In this document: positions 44,844 to 53,654 of the stretch, in pieces
Numbering within the stretch: position 1 is the stretch's first letter
How the letters are laid out: the number at the start of each line of letters is the position of its first letter
From: Colwellia_A sp047621305
GTDB lineage: Bacteria; Pseudomonadota; Gammaproteobacteria; Enterobacterales; Alteromonadaceae
Direction of reading: 5' to 3'
Assembly (NCBI GenBank): GCA_047621305.1
Contig: JBLHNB010000013.1
Location: 1 to 64,000, forward strand
DNA: 64,000 bases
Translations under genes and position numbers: made by a program
Notes under the pieces: model-generated
Told to the model about the DNA's origin: nothing
Databases searched by the model: none
What the model saw: the letters and a program-made list of their open reading frames with translations, nothing else

Positions 44844-46799
44844 TTGAGCGACATGGCAAAAAATCTTATTTTATGGTTAGTTATTGCAGTAGTACTAATG
44901 TCTGTATTCCAGAGTTTTACTCCGGATAGCGCTAACGAGCAACAAGTTGATTATACGCGCTTCATCCAAGATGTCCGTCAAGGGCAAATTCGTGACGTGA
45001 CAGTTAGCCGCAGTGGTGTTATAGAAGGCACAAAACGCAGTGGTGAAGAATTTATCACCGTTATTCCTGGTCTTTATGATCAAGATTTAATTAACGATTT
45101 GGTTAAACAGGGCGTTAATGCCTCAGGTGAGTTACCCGAAGAAACAAGTTTCTTAACAACGATATTTGTTTCTTGGTTTCCAATGATATTGCTTATTGGT
45201 GTATGGATATTCTTCATGCGTCAAATGCAAGGTGGCGGCGGTAAAGGCGCTATGTCATTTGGTAAATCTAAGGCGCGCTTATTGAGTGATGACCAAATTA
45301 AAACAACCTTTGGCGATGTCGCCGGTTGTGATGAAGCAAAAGAAGAAGTTTCAGAATTGGTTGATTATTTAAAAGACCCTTCAAGATTTCAAAAGTTAGG
45401 TGGTCGTATCCCTTCTGGTGTCTTATTAGTAGGCCAACCAGGTACAGGTAAAACCTTACTTGCAAAAGCGATAGCGGGTGAAGCAAAAGTACCATTCTTC
45501 ACAATCTCCGGTTCAGACTTTGTTGAAATGTTTGTTGGTGTTGGTGCATCACGTGTTCGTGATATGTTTGAACAAGCAAAAAAATCTGCACCTTGTATTA
45601 TCTTTATTGATGAAATCGATGCTGTCGGTCGCCAACGTGGCGCTGGTATGGGCGGTGGTCACGACGAACGTGAACAAACGTTAAACCAAATGCTAGTAGA
45701 AATGGATGGTTTTGAAGGTAATGAAGGCGTCATTGTAATTGCTGCTACTAACCGTCCTGATGTATTAGATCCTGCGTTATTACGTCCAGGTCGTTTTGAC
45801 CGTCAAGTAACGGTTGGTTTACCTGATATTCGTGGTCGTGAACAAATTCTTAAAGTTCATATGCGTAAAGTACCACTAGGTGACGATGTTAAACCATCGG
45901 TTATTGCTCGCGGTACACCAGGTTTTTCAGGTGCTGATTTAGCTAACTTGGTGAATGAGGCTGCATTGTTTGCAGCACGTACTTCACGTCGTGTTGTTGC
46001 TATGGAAGAATTTGAAAAAGCTAAAGATAAAATTATGATGGGCGCAGAACGACGCTCCATGGTAATGAATGATGCTGAAAGAGAAATGACTGCTTATCAT
46101 GAAGCCGGTCACGCTATTGTTGGCCGTTTAGTTCCTGATCATGACCCTGTTTACAAAGTGAGTATCATTCCTCGAGGACGTGCTTTGGGTGTGACTATGT
46201 ATTTACCTGAACAAGACCGATTTAGTCATAGTAGACAACATTTAGAAAGCAACATCTCATCATTATATGGTGGTCGAATTGCTGAAGAATTAATTTACGG
46301 TTTTGATAAAGTTTCTACAGGAGCATCAAATGACATTGAACGGGCAACGCAACTTGCACGTAAAATGGTAACACAATGGGGCTTTTCTGAAAAAATGGGT
46401 CCAATGTTATTTGCCGAAGAAGAGGGTGAAGTATTCTTAGGTCGTTCATCGTCAAAGTCATTGAATATGTCTGATGAAACAGCGCAAATGATTGACGCTG
46501 AAGTAAAAGATTTTGTCAATCGTAACTATCAGCGTGCTGAGCAAATTCTTAAAGATAATCGTGACGTATTAGAAACAATGAAAGATGCACTCATGCATTA
46601 CGAAACTATTGATGCATTGCAGATTGATGATTTGATGGCTCGTCGAGAAGTGCGCCCACCTGCAGCAGATTTTGATAATCATTCAGACTCTAATGAGCCA
46701 CCTAAGGCTGAAGCTGACAAAGGTGATGAAAGTAAAGATGTTATTAAAGAAGAATTAGCACCAGATACTGACACACCAACGGATATACCAACCAAATAA
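44844..46799 (+). CDS. ftsH: ATP-dependent zinc metalloprotease FtsH
   Basis: 651 residues. Two membrane segments (about 6-25 and 104-125), AAA+ ATPase with Walker A GQPGTGKT (197-204), Walker B IIFIDEIDAVG and the second-region-of-homology arginines (ATNRPDVLDPALLRPGRFD), and a zinc protease with HEAGH. The start is TTG 44844: AGAGGT lies 7 nt before it, whereas the ATG three codons later (MAKN...) is 16 nt away. An acidic tail follows. Degrades membrane and regulatory proteins such as sigma-32 and LpxC. Confidence 0.96.
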   Translation: MSDMAKNLILWLVIAVVLMSVFQSFTPDSANEQQVDYTRFIQDVRQGQIRDVTVSRSGVIEGTKRSGEEFITVIPGLYDQDLINDLVKQGVNASGELPEETSFLTTIFVSWFPMILLIGVWIFFMRQMQGGGGKGAMSFGKSKARLLSDDQIKTTFGDVAGCDEAKEEVSELVDYLKDPSRFQKLGGRIPSGVLLVGQPGTGKTLLAKAIAGEAKVPFFTISGSDFVEMFVGVGASRVRDMFEQAKKSAPCIIFIDEIDAVGRQRGAGMGGGHDEREQTLNQMLVEMDGFEGNEGVIVIAATNRPDVLDPALLRPGRFDRQVTVGLPDIRGREQILKVHMRKVPLGDDVKPSVIARGTPGFSGADLANLVNEAALFAARTSRRVVAMEEFEKAKDKIMMGAERRSMVMNDAEREMTAYHEAGHAIVGRLVPDHDPVYKVSIIPRGRALGVTMYLPEQDRFSHSRQHLESNISSLYGGRIAEELIYGFDKVSTGASNDIERATQLARKMVTQWGFSEKMGPMLFAEEEGEVFLGRSSSKSLNMSDETAQMIDAEVKDFVNRNYQRAEQILKDNRDVLETMKDALMHYETIDALQIDDLMARREVRPPAADFDNHSDSNEPPKAEADKGDESKDVIKEELAPDTDTPTDIPTK

Positions 46800-46811
46800 T
46801 GGTTGTTAATT

Positions 46812-46837
46812 AAAGCCTCGTTTATCGAGGCTTTTTT
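46812..46837 (+). terminator. Terminator after ftsH
   Basis: AAGCCTCG-TTTAT-CGAGGCTT followed by TTTT. Confidence 0.85.
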
Positions 46838-46871
46838 ATAATAATAAGAAAGCTATTTAAAGAGTTTAATT

Positions 46872-47708
46872 TTGTTAAAAAAGCTAACCTGCGCTGAAAA
46901 GCACCTTGAACTACAAAAACCGCAGATCATGGGGATCTTAAATGTAACGCCAGACTCTTTTTCTGATGGTGGACAATTTACACAGCTAGACTCTGCTTTG
47001 TCTCAGGTAGAGCAAATGATCACCGATGGTGCCAAAATTATTGATATTGGTGGTGAATCAACACGCCCAGGCGCTGCAGAAGTTAGTGAAAGAGATGAAA
47101 TTTCTCGCGTTATTCCGGTTTTAAAAGCAATAAAGCAACGTTTTGACGTTATAGTTTCAATTGATACCAGTAAAGCTAACGTTATGGCTGAAGCGATAGC
47201 AAATGGTGCTGGGCTTATTAACGATGTTAGAGCTTTACAAAATGAGGGCTGTTTAGCTATTATTTCACAGTGCGACCTTCCTGTTTGTTTAATGCATATG
47301 CAGGGACTACCTCGTACAATGCAAGCCTCTCCGCATTACCATGACTTGATTGATGATATTAAATCTTTCTTTAAAAAGCGTATTAATGCTTGTGAACAAG
47401 CGGGCATACAAAAGCAGCGAATTATTTTAGACCCTGGTTTTGGTTTTGGTAAATCATTAGAGCAAAATTATCAGTTACTCGCACACTTTTCAGATTTTCA
47501 ATGTTTTGACTTACCACTACTTGCTGGGTTATCGCGTAAATCTATGATCGGTAATTTATTAAATAGAGACGTTGAACAACGTTTAGCCGGAAGCCTAACA
47601 ACGGCTATATTCGCTGTACAACAAGGTGCAAAAATTATTCGTGTTCATGATGTAAAAGAAACCATGGACGCTCTTAAAATTATAAACGCGGTGGCAGAAT
47701 ACGCTTAG
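46872..47708 (+). CDS. folP: Dihydropteroate synthase
   Basis: 278 residues; start is TTG 46872. Motifs MGILNVTPDSFSDGG, IDIGGESTRPGA, VSIDTSKANVM, LDPGFGFGKSLEQNY and LAGLSRKSMIG are intact. Condenses p-aminobenzoate with the pterin pyrophosphate in folate synthesis. Between ftsH and glmM, the usual order. Confidence 0.95.
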   Translation: MLKKLTCAEKHLELQKPQIMGILNVTPDSFSDGGQFTQLDSALSQVEQMITDGAKIIDIGGESTRPGAAEVSERDEISRVIPVLKAIKQRFDVIVSIDTSKANVMAEAIANGAGLINDVRALQNEGCLAIISQCDLPVCLMHMQGLPRTMQASPHYHDLIDDIKSFFKKRINACEQAGIQKQRIILDPGFGFGKSLEQNYQLLAHFSDFQCFDLPLLAGLSRKSMIGNLLNRDVEQRLAGSLTTAIFAVQQGAKIIRVHDVKETMDALKIINAVAEYA

Positions 47709-47733
47709 CCGTTTGATAGATAGGACTCAAAAA

Positions 47734-49071
47734 ATGTCAAAAAGAAAATATTTTGGTACCGATGGTATTAGAGGTTTGGTTGGCGAATATCCAATCACAC
47801 CTAAATTTGTGATGAAATTAGGTTATGCGGCCGGTAAGGTTCTAGCTGCTCAAGGCACTAAAAAAGTATTGATAGGTAAAGACACGCGTATTTCGGGTTA
47901 TATGCTGGAATCAGCGCTGGAAGCGGGTTTTTCTGCTGCAGGTATTGATATCGGGTTATTAGGACCTATGCCAACACCGGGTATCGCTTATTTAACAAAA
48001 ACCTTTAGAGCTGAAGCCGGTATTGTTATTAGTGCTTCACATAATCCATTTTATGATAATGGTATTAAGTTTTTCTCTCAAGACGGTCAAAAATTGCCCG
48101 ATGAAGTTGAGTTAGCCATTGAAGCTGAATTAGATAAAGAAATGGGTTGTGTTGAGTCAGCTAAGCTTGGCAAGGCAACACGTATAGGCGATGCTTCAGG
48201 GCGTTATATTGAATTTTGTAAAAGTAATTTTCCAAGCCAATTCTCCCTCAATCATTTAAAAATTGTGGTTGATTGTGCAAACGGCGCAACCTATCACATT
48301 GCCCCAAATGTTTTTCGTGAACTGGGTGCAGAGGTGATTGAAATAGGTACGTCTCCTAATGGTACCAATATTAATCATGAATGTGGTGCAACATCAATGG
48401 ACGCTATCAGTAAAGCGGTAGTAGAGCATCAGGCGGACTTAGGCATTGCCCTAGATGGCGATGGTGACCGTTTAATGATGGTTGATCATACCGGTTATGT
48501 ACTTGATGGTGATGAATGTGTTTATGTGATTGCTTGCAATGATTTAAATACCGGTAGTATGCGTGGTGGTGTAGTTGGCACGTTAATGACTAATATGGGC
48601 TTAGAACTTGCCTTAGTTGATATGGGGGTGCCTTTTGCGAGAAGTAATGTTGGTGACCGTCATGTCATGGAAATGCTAAAACTAAAAGGTTGGCAGCTTG
48701 GTGCTGAAAATTCAGGCCATGTTATTAACTTGAATCATACCTCTACTGGCGATGGTATTATTGCTGCTTTGAATGTATTAACAGCGGTTTGTGGTACCGG
48801 GAAGAAATTGAATGAATTGAGGCAAGGAATGACTAAATTGCCACAAATTCTCGTTAATGTAAGATTTACAGGTGACAACGATCCTTTAACGTCTGATGAA
48901 GTTACGACGGCAGTAAATAACGTTAATGAAAAACTTTCTGGACGAGGGCGAGTACTATTAAGAAAATCAGGTACAGAACCGCTGATCCGAGTGATGGTTG
49001 AAGGACCAGATTTAGATGAAGTCACTACATTGGCTCACGTTATTGCTGACGCAGTAAAGCTTGCTTGTTAG
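47734..49071 (+). CDS. glmM: Phosphoglucosamine mutase
   Basis: 445 residues from ATG 47734, with AGGA 8 nt before it; a TTG seven codons earlier is open but weaker. RKYFGTDGIRG at the start, the phosphoserine loop VISASHNPFYDNGIKF, metal loop DGDGDR and sugar loop GAENSGHV are present. GlcN-6-P to GlcN-1-P for peptidoglycan and lipopolysaccharide. Confidence 0.95.
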   Translation: MSKRKYFGTDGIRGLVGEYPITPKFVMKLGYAAGKVLAAQGTKKVLIGKDTRISGYMLESALEAGFSAAGIDIGLLGPMPTPGIAYLTKTFRAEAGIVISASHNPFYDNGIKFFSQDGQKLPDEVELAIEAELDKEMGCVESAKLGKATRIGDASGRYIEFCKSNFPSQFSLNHLKIVVDCANGATYHIAPNVFRELGAEVIEIGTSPNGTNINHECGATSMDAISKAVVEHQADLGIALDGDGDRLMMVDHTGYVLDGDECVYVIACNDLNTGSMRGGVVGTLMTNMGLELALVDMGVPFARSNVGDRHVMEMLKLKGWQLGAENSGHVINLNHTSTGDGIIAALNVLTAVCGTGKKLNELRQGMTKLPQILVNVRFTGDNDPLTSDEVTTAVNNVNEKLSGRGRVLLRKSGTEPLIRVMVEGPDLDEVTTLAHVIADAVKLAC

Positions 49072-49207
49072 CGTTATAGCGGTATATTTTGTACAAATTT
49101 TATTGTTAAGGCTGAAAATTAAGCAAATGAGCAAGATTTTCACCTTAATACTTGTATCTTATTGTTAGGTTAGTTAATATCTCGCCGCTTTGATTTAGGA
49201 ATGATAA

Positions 49208-49966
49208 ATGAAAAGACGTGCAATCGTTGCTGCTAATTGGAAAATGAATGGCGACTTAGAACTAGTAAAGACTATGAGCGCAGGATTAAGTAATTTAAAA
49301 CTTGCTGAAAATGTTGATGTTATCATTTGTCCTAGTGCTTTATACTTAGCTGCGTTTGAATGTGACAAAATGAATGCAAACATTCATCTTGGTGCTCAAA
49401 ATGTAAGTGAACATGATAGCGGTGCATTTACCGGCGAAATTTCTACAGCTATGTTGCAGGAACTATCGGTAGGTTTTGTTATTATTGGACACTCTGAACG
49501 TCGCAGTATTTACAACGAATCTAGCGAGCAGGCTGCGCTTAAAGTTAAAGCGGCTTTGGCTGCTGGTATCACACCCATTCTATGTATTGGTGAAAGTGAA
49601 ACTGAGCGTGCTGAAGAAAAAACTGAAGCAATATTATCTGCGCAATTACAACCGGTAATCGATGTAATTGGTATTGAAAAATTTAGTGAAGTTGTTGTTG
49701 CCTATGAACCCGTTTGGGCTATTGGTACAGGTAAAACGGCTTCTCCTGAAATGGCACAAGCGACACATTTATTTATTCGTCAATTTTTAGCAAAAGCGAA
49801 TAGCGATATCGCAAATAAAGTGCCGTTGTTATACGGTGGCAGCGTAAATGCTGCTAACTGTGAAGAATTATTTGCACAAGCTGATATAGACGGTGGGCTT
49901 ATTGGCGGTGCTAGTTTAAAAGTCGACGAATTTAAAATAATTTGTTCGACAGCAAAGGGATCATAA
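49208..49966 (+). CDS. tpiA: Triose-phosphate isomerase
   Basis: 252 residues. AANWKMNG, IIGHSERRSIYNE (catalytic His), VVVAYEPVWAIGTGKTASPE (catalytic Glu and loop 6) and LLYGGSVNAANCEEL are intact. Ends 1 nt before secG. Confidence 0.96.
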   Translation: MKRRAIVAANWKMNGDLELVKTMSAGLSNLKLAENVDVIICPSALYLAAFECDKMNANIHLGAQNVSEHDSGAFTGEISTAMLQELSVGFVIIGHSERRSIYNESSEQAALKVKAALAAGITPILCIGESETERAEEKTEAILSAQLQPVIDVIGIEKFSEVVVAYEPVWAIGTGKTASPEMAQATHLFIRQFLAKANSDIANKVPLLYGGSVNAANCEELFAQADIDGGLIGGASLKVDEFKIICSTAKGS

Positions 49967-49967
49967 A

Positions 49968-50375
49968 ATGTTGTATCAAGTATTAATAGTAGTATATCTT
50001 ATCGTTGCTTTATGTTTAATTGGCCTAGTGCTAATTCAACACGGTAAAGGCGCTGATATGGGCGCATCTTTCGGAGCAGGCTCTTCAGCGACAATCTTTG
50101 GTTCAAGTGGTTCAGGTAACTTCTTAACGAAAGCAACTACATGGTTAGCGATTGGTTTTTTCGCGATCAGCTTAGTGTTAGGTAACTTAACGGCGAATCG
50201 CATTAAGTCTACTGATGAATGGAACAACATTGATGCAGCTACTGAGCAATCAATTCCAGCAGATAGTGATATTCCAAGCGCAAGCGCAGAACCTCAATCT
50301 GCAATTAAAAATTCAGATGTACCAGCAGGTGATGCTGATGCAACTAAAGCTGACGATAGCGATGTACCTAAATAA
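49968..50375 (+). CDS. secG: Protein-export membrane protein SecG
   Basis: 135 residues with two membrane segments (about 1-22 and 52-72) and the conserved GKGADMGASFGAGSSATIFGSSGSGNFLTKAT loop. The C-terminal tail is long, Ala/Asp/Ser-rich and contains three S/PSDVP- or DSDIP-like repeats. SecYEG subunit. Directly upstream of tRNA-Leu. Confidence 0.93.
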   Translation: MLYQVLIVVYLIVALCLIGLVLIQHGKGADMGASFGAGSSATIFGSSGSGNFLTKATTWLAIGFFAISLVLGNLTANRIKSTDEWNNIDAATEQSIPADSDIPSASAEPQSAIKNSDVPAGDADATKADDSDVPK

Positions 50376-50409
50376 GCTATAAGTTAGTTACACTGTTAGA
50401 CACAAACAT

Positions 50410-50494
50410 GCAGATGTGGTGGAATTGGTAGACACGCAGCCTTGAGGGGGCTGTGCCTTAGGGCGTGAGAGTTCGAGTCTCTCTATCTGCACCA
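50410..50494 (+). tRNA. tRNA-Leu(GAG)
   Basis: 85 nt with encoded CCA. Acceptor stem GCAGATG/TATCTGC (last pair G-T), D-arm GTGGTGGAATTGGTAGACAC, anticodon stem CAGCC/GGCTG around the loop TTGAGGG (anticodon GAG at 50444-50446), a class II variable arm TGCCTTAGGGCGTGA, and T-arm GAGAGTTCGAGTCTCTC. Confidence 0.95.
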
Positions 50495-50499
50495 AATAG

Positions 50500-50561
50500 A
50501 GGTTCCAAAGGAACCGAAAAAGACCGGAACAACCTAATTAATAAGGTGTTTCGGTTTTTTT
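50500..50561 (+). terminator. Double hairpin terminator after tRNA-Leu
   Basis: A small hairpin GGTTCC-AAA-GGAACC is followed by ACCGGAACAACCT (50523-50535) pairing with AAGGTGTTTCGGT (50543-50555) and a T-run to 50561. Confidence 0.75.
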
Positions 50562-50612
50562 ATGTCTGAGCTGTTCTGGTGAAGACTTGCAATATCTGGA
50601 ACATTTAGTACC

Positions 50613-50638
50613 ATTACTTTAATTCAATTGGTATTACT
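50613..50638 (+). repeat. Dispersed intergenic repeat, copy 3 (right end only)
   Basis: Shares ATTACT/ATCACT-type start and ACTTTAATTCAATTGGTATT with the right ends of copies at 18-127 and 25959-26064. Followed by a perfect inverted repeat ATTTTTAGC-CAT-GCTAAAAAT (50662-50682). Confidence 0.7.
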
Positions 50639-50661
50639 CAATCATGCAGCTTGTAGCTAAA

Positions 50662-50682
50662 ATTTTTAGCCATGCTAAAAAT
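50662..50682. repeat. Perfect inverted repeat after repeat copy 3
   Basis: ATTTTTAGC-CAT-GCTAAAAAT, 9-bp stem with a 3-nt loop, about 65 nt before a GTG-start gene. May be part of the repeat element or an operator. Confidence 0.5.
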
Positions 50683-50746
50683 CACGCATCTTCAATGACC
50701 ACGGCTATAGCTGAAATGGAAGTCGTCAATACAGGAGTACAGCACA

Positions 50747-51001
50747 GTGTTTATCACAGTCGATCAAAAACTAGTTTATAAACATAAACCCAAACGTTGC
50801 AGCAACTGCAAAAATAGGGCTATTTCTACCTATGTTTTTGGTGAACCCAGCGACAAGTTAATTGAAGAGCTACAAACAAATAAACTGATCAAACTCGGTG
50901 GTTGTAGCATGGAAGTTGGTAGATACCAAAAGCAGTGGCACTGTGAACAGTGTAATACTGATTTTTATAAGGAATTTCATCTTATTGAGCAGCAATTTTA
51001 A
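50747..51001 (+). CDS. Small zinc-ribbon protein of unknown function
   Basis: 84 residues from a GTG start, with AGGAG 9 nt before it. Two CxxC knuckles, CSNC (about 18-21) and CEQC (about 66-69), suggest one zinc ribbon. No family recognised. It is the first gene after tRNA-Leu and 92 nt before hsdR, so it may belong to the accessory segment and could be a regulator or accessory protein. Confidence 0.65.
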   Translation: MFITVDQKLVYKHKPKRCSNCKNRAISTYVFGEPSDKLIEELQTNKLIKLGGCSMEVGRYQKQWHCEQCNTDFYKEFHLIEQQF

Positions 51002-51093
51002 TTATTTTTCAGTTCAATAAGTTTGACAACCATTAACATTTATCGCACCTTGTATGCTGCATAATGGACAAGCAGTAACGCCAAGGCAAAATC

Positions 51094-53553
51094 ATGGACA
51101 AAAAGAAGCTCAGCGAAACCGACATCATCAGCAAATTTATCATGCCCGCAGTGCAAAACGCTGGTTGGGACTTGATGAAGCAAATACGCCAAGAAGTTAA
51201 ATTACGTGACGGCAAGGTTATTGTTCGCGGCCAACTAGGCGTACGTAAAACGGTTAAATCAGCTGATATTGTGCTTTACCATAAACCTAATATGCCGCTG
51301 GCTGTTATTGAAGCCAAAGCCAATAAACACGAAATAGGCAAGGGCATGCAACAAGGGCTTGATTACGCCCGTTTGCTAGAAGTGCCATTTATCTTTGCCT
51401 CAAACGGCGATGGTTTTATCTTTCATGATAAAACTAACCCAGCTCAACTTGAAACGCGTATAGAGCTTGCAGACTTTCCCACGCCTGAGCAACTATGGCA
51501 GAAATACTGGGCTTATCGCGGTTTTACAGCAGCACAGCTACCGCTAATTACACCAGACTATCATGATGACGGCAGTGGCAAAGCGCCGCGTTATTATCAA
51601 CTACAAGCGGTTAATAAAACCATTGAAGCCGTATCTAACGGGCAAAACCGTATCATACTGGTTATGGCTACTGGCACAGGTAAAACTTATACCGCCTTTC
51701 AAATTATTTGGCGCTTATGGAAATCTCGCCAGAAAAAGCGCATCCTCTTTTTAGCCGATCGCAATATATTAGTTGATCAATCAAAAAATAATGATTTTTT
51801 ACCTTTTGGCTCGGCCATGACCAAAGTGACTAAGCGAACAGTTGACCCTGCTTTTGAGATCCACTTGGCACTTTACCAAGCATTAACCGGCCCTGAAGAA
51901 AGCCAAAAGGCTTATAAACAAGTCGATAAAGACTTCTTTGACCTGATCATTATCGACGAGTGCCATCGTGGTAGTGCCAGTGAAGACAGCGCATGGCGTG
52001 AAATACTCGAGTACTTTAGCGCTGCGACTCAAGTTGGCTTAACCGCCACACCCAAAGAAACAGAAGAAGTATCAAACATCGACTACTTTGGCGAGCCGGT
52101 ATACACCTATTCACTTAAAGAAGGCATTGAAGATGGCTTCTTAGCACCCTATAAAGTCGTACGTGTTGATATTGATGTTGATTTACAAGGCTGGCGACCC
52201 ACCAAAGGGCAAATAGATAAACAAGGTGAACTCATTGATGATCGCATTTATAACCAAAAAGATTTTGATCGCACCTTAGTCATTGACGAACGCACACAGT
52301 TAGTTGCACAAACCATAACCAGCTATTTAGAACGCACTGATCCTATGGCGAAAACCATCGTATTTTGTAACGATATCGATCACGCTGATCGTATGCGCCG
52401 CGCCTTGGTTAACGTAAACCCTAAACAAGTGGCTAAAAACGAAAAATACGTGATGAAAATCACCGGCGATGACGAAATCGGCAAAGCCCAGTTAGACAAT
52501 TTTATTAATCCGAAAAAAGCTTATCCTGTTATTGCCACTACCTCTGAATTAATGAGCACAGGGGTTGACGCTAAAACCTGTAAGTTAGTAGTACTTGATC
52601 AAAATATTCAATCAATGACCAAATTCAAGCAAATCATTGGTCGCGGTACTCGTATTGATGACAGATATAATAAACTTTGGTTTACTATTCTCGATTTTAA
52701 AAAAGCAACCGAGCTATTCGCCGATGAGAAGTTTGATGGCGAAGCCGTTAAAATCATGGAAAGTAACCCTAAAGATATTATTGACGATGAAGACGGCACT
52801 TTCCTTGATGACTTAACTGATGCACTTACTGGTGATGATGAACAATTAGAGCCAAGTGAAGGGGCTATTAATACAGTTACCGAACCAGCGCAAGGCTACG
52901 ATACCAGCACTAACCAAGATGATGGCGAAATTAATGGAAATTGGGGCGAAGATGAAGACGAAAAACGTTTTATCAAATTCCAAGTCTCGGGCGTTAAGGT
53001 CAAAAAAATGGCTGAGCGTGTGCAGTATTACGACACCGACGGCAAACTTGTTACCGAGTCGTTTAAAGATTACACCCGTAAAACCATACAAAAGCAATTT
53101 ACCTCACTTGATGACTTTACCCGTAAGTGGAATGCGAGCGAACGTAAACAAACCATTATTGACGAATTAGCCAACGAAGGCGTTATTTGGCAAGCCCTAG
53201 AAGACGATATAAGCAAAGACCTCGACCCGTTTGACCTGATATGCCATATCGCCTTTGACCAGCCACCATTAACGCGTCAAGAACGTGTTAATAACGTTAA
53301 AAAGCGTAATTACTTCACTAAATATTCTGAACAAGCACAAACAGTATTAAAAGCACTGCTTGATAAATACGCTGATGCTGGTGTAAAAGAAATTGAAAGC
53401 ATTCATGTGCTTAAAGTTCAACCGTTTGAGCAAATGGGTAAGCCAATGGAGATAGCAAAACAAGCCTTTGGTAACCGAAAAGGGTATGATCAAGCCATTA
53501 CCGAGTTAGAAACCGAGCTTTATCAAAGTATACCAACGGATAAAGCCAGCTAG
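51094..53553 (+). CDS. hsdR: Type I restriction enzyme R subunit HsdR
   Basis: 819 residues. PD-(D/E)xK nuclease near the N-terminus: D58 (KSADIVLYH) and E73-A-K75 (VIEAKAN). SF2 helicase/translocase: Walker A ATGTGKT (192-198), DECH box D288-H291, motif III-like GLTATPK, and IIGRGTRID (motif VI). The C-terminal part after about 560 has a Glu/Asp-rich linker then a helical HsdM-contact region. Cleaves unmodified DNA after translocation. First gene of the RM locus; hsdM follows about 100 nt later. Confidence 0.93.
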   Translation: MDKKKLSETDIISKFIMPAVQNAGWDLMKQIRQEVKLRDGKVIVRGQLGVRKTVKSADIVLYHKPNMPLAVIEAKANKHEIGKGMQQGLDYARLLEVPFIFASNGDGFIFHDKTNPAQLETRIELADFPTPEQLWQKYWAYRGFTAAQLPLITPDYHDDGSGKAPRYYQLQAVNKTIEAVSNGQNRIILVMATGTGKTYTAFQIIWRLWKSRQKKRILFLADRNILVDQSKNNDFLPFGSAMTKVTKRTVDPAFEIHLALYQALTGPEESQKAYKQVDKDFFDLIIIDECHRGSASEDSAWREILEYFSAATQVGLTATPKETEEVSNIDYFGEPVYTYSLKEGIEDGFLAPYKVVRVDIDVDLQGWRPTKGQIDKQGELIDDRIYNQKDFDRTLVIDERTQLVAQTITSYLERTDPMAKTIVFCNDIDHADRMRRALVNVNPKQVAKNEKYVMKITGDDEIGKAQLDNFINPKKAYPVIATTSELMSTGVDAKTCKLVVLDQNIQSMTKFKQIIGRGTRIDDRYNKLWFTILDFKKATELFADEKFDGEAVKIMESNPKDIIDDEDGTFLDDLTDALTGDDEQLEPSEGAINTVTEPAQGYDTSTNQDDGEINGNWGEDEDEKRFIKFQVSGVKVKKMAERVQYYDTDGKLVTESFKDYTRKTIQKQFTSLDDFTRKWNASERKQTIIDELANEGVIWQALEDDISKDLDPFDLICHIAFDQPPLTRQERVNNVKKRNYFTKYSEQAQTVLKALLDKYADAGVKEIESIHVLKVQPFEQMGKPMEIAKQAFGNRKGYDQAITELETELYQSIPTDKAS

Positions 53554-53654
53554 TGTAAGTTAAAGGTATAACCAAATTTATATGCACCTTTGTGGCTAAA
53601 TTGCCAAAAGGTGCATTTTCTTATATTAAATGTTTTCAAGTTAAAGAGTTTTAT

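Noticed and set aside
50613..50638. Attachment site for the restriction island
   Set aside because: The sequence is shared with the dispersed repeats at 18-127 and 25959-26064 and not with the tRNA 3' end; no integrase is present.
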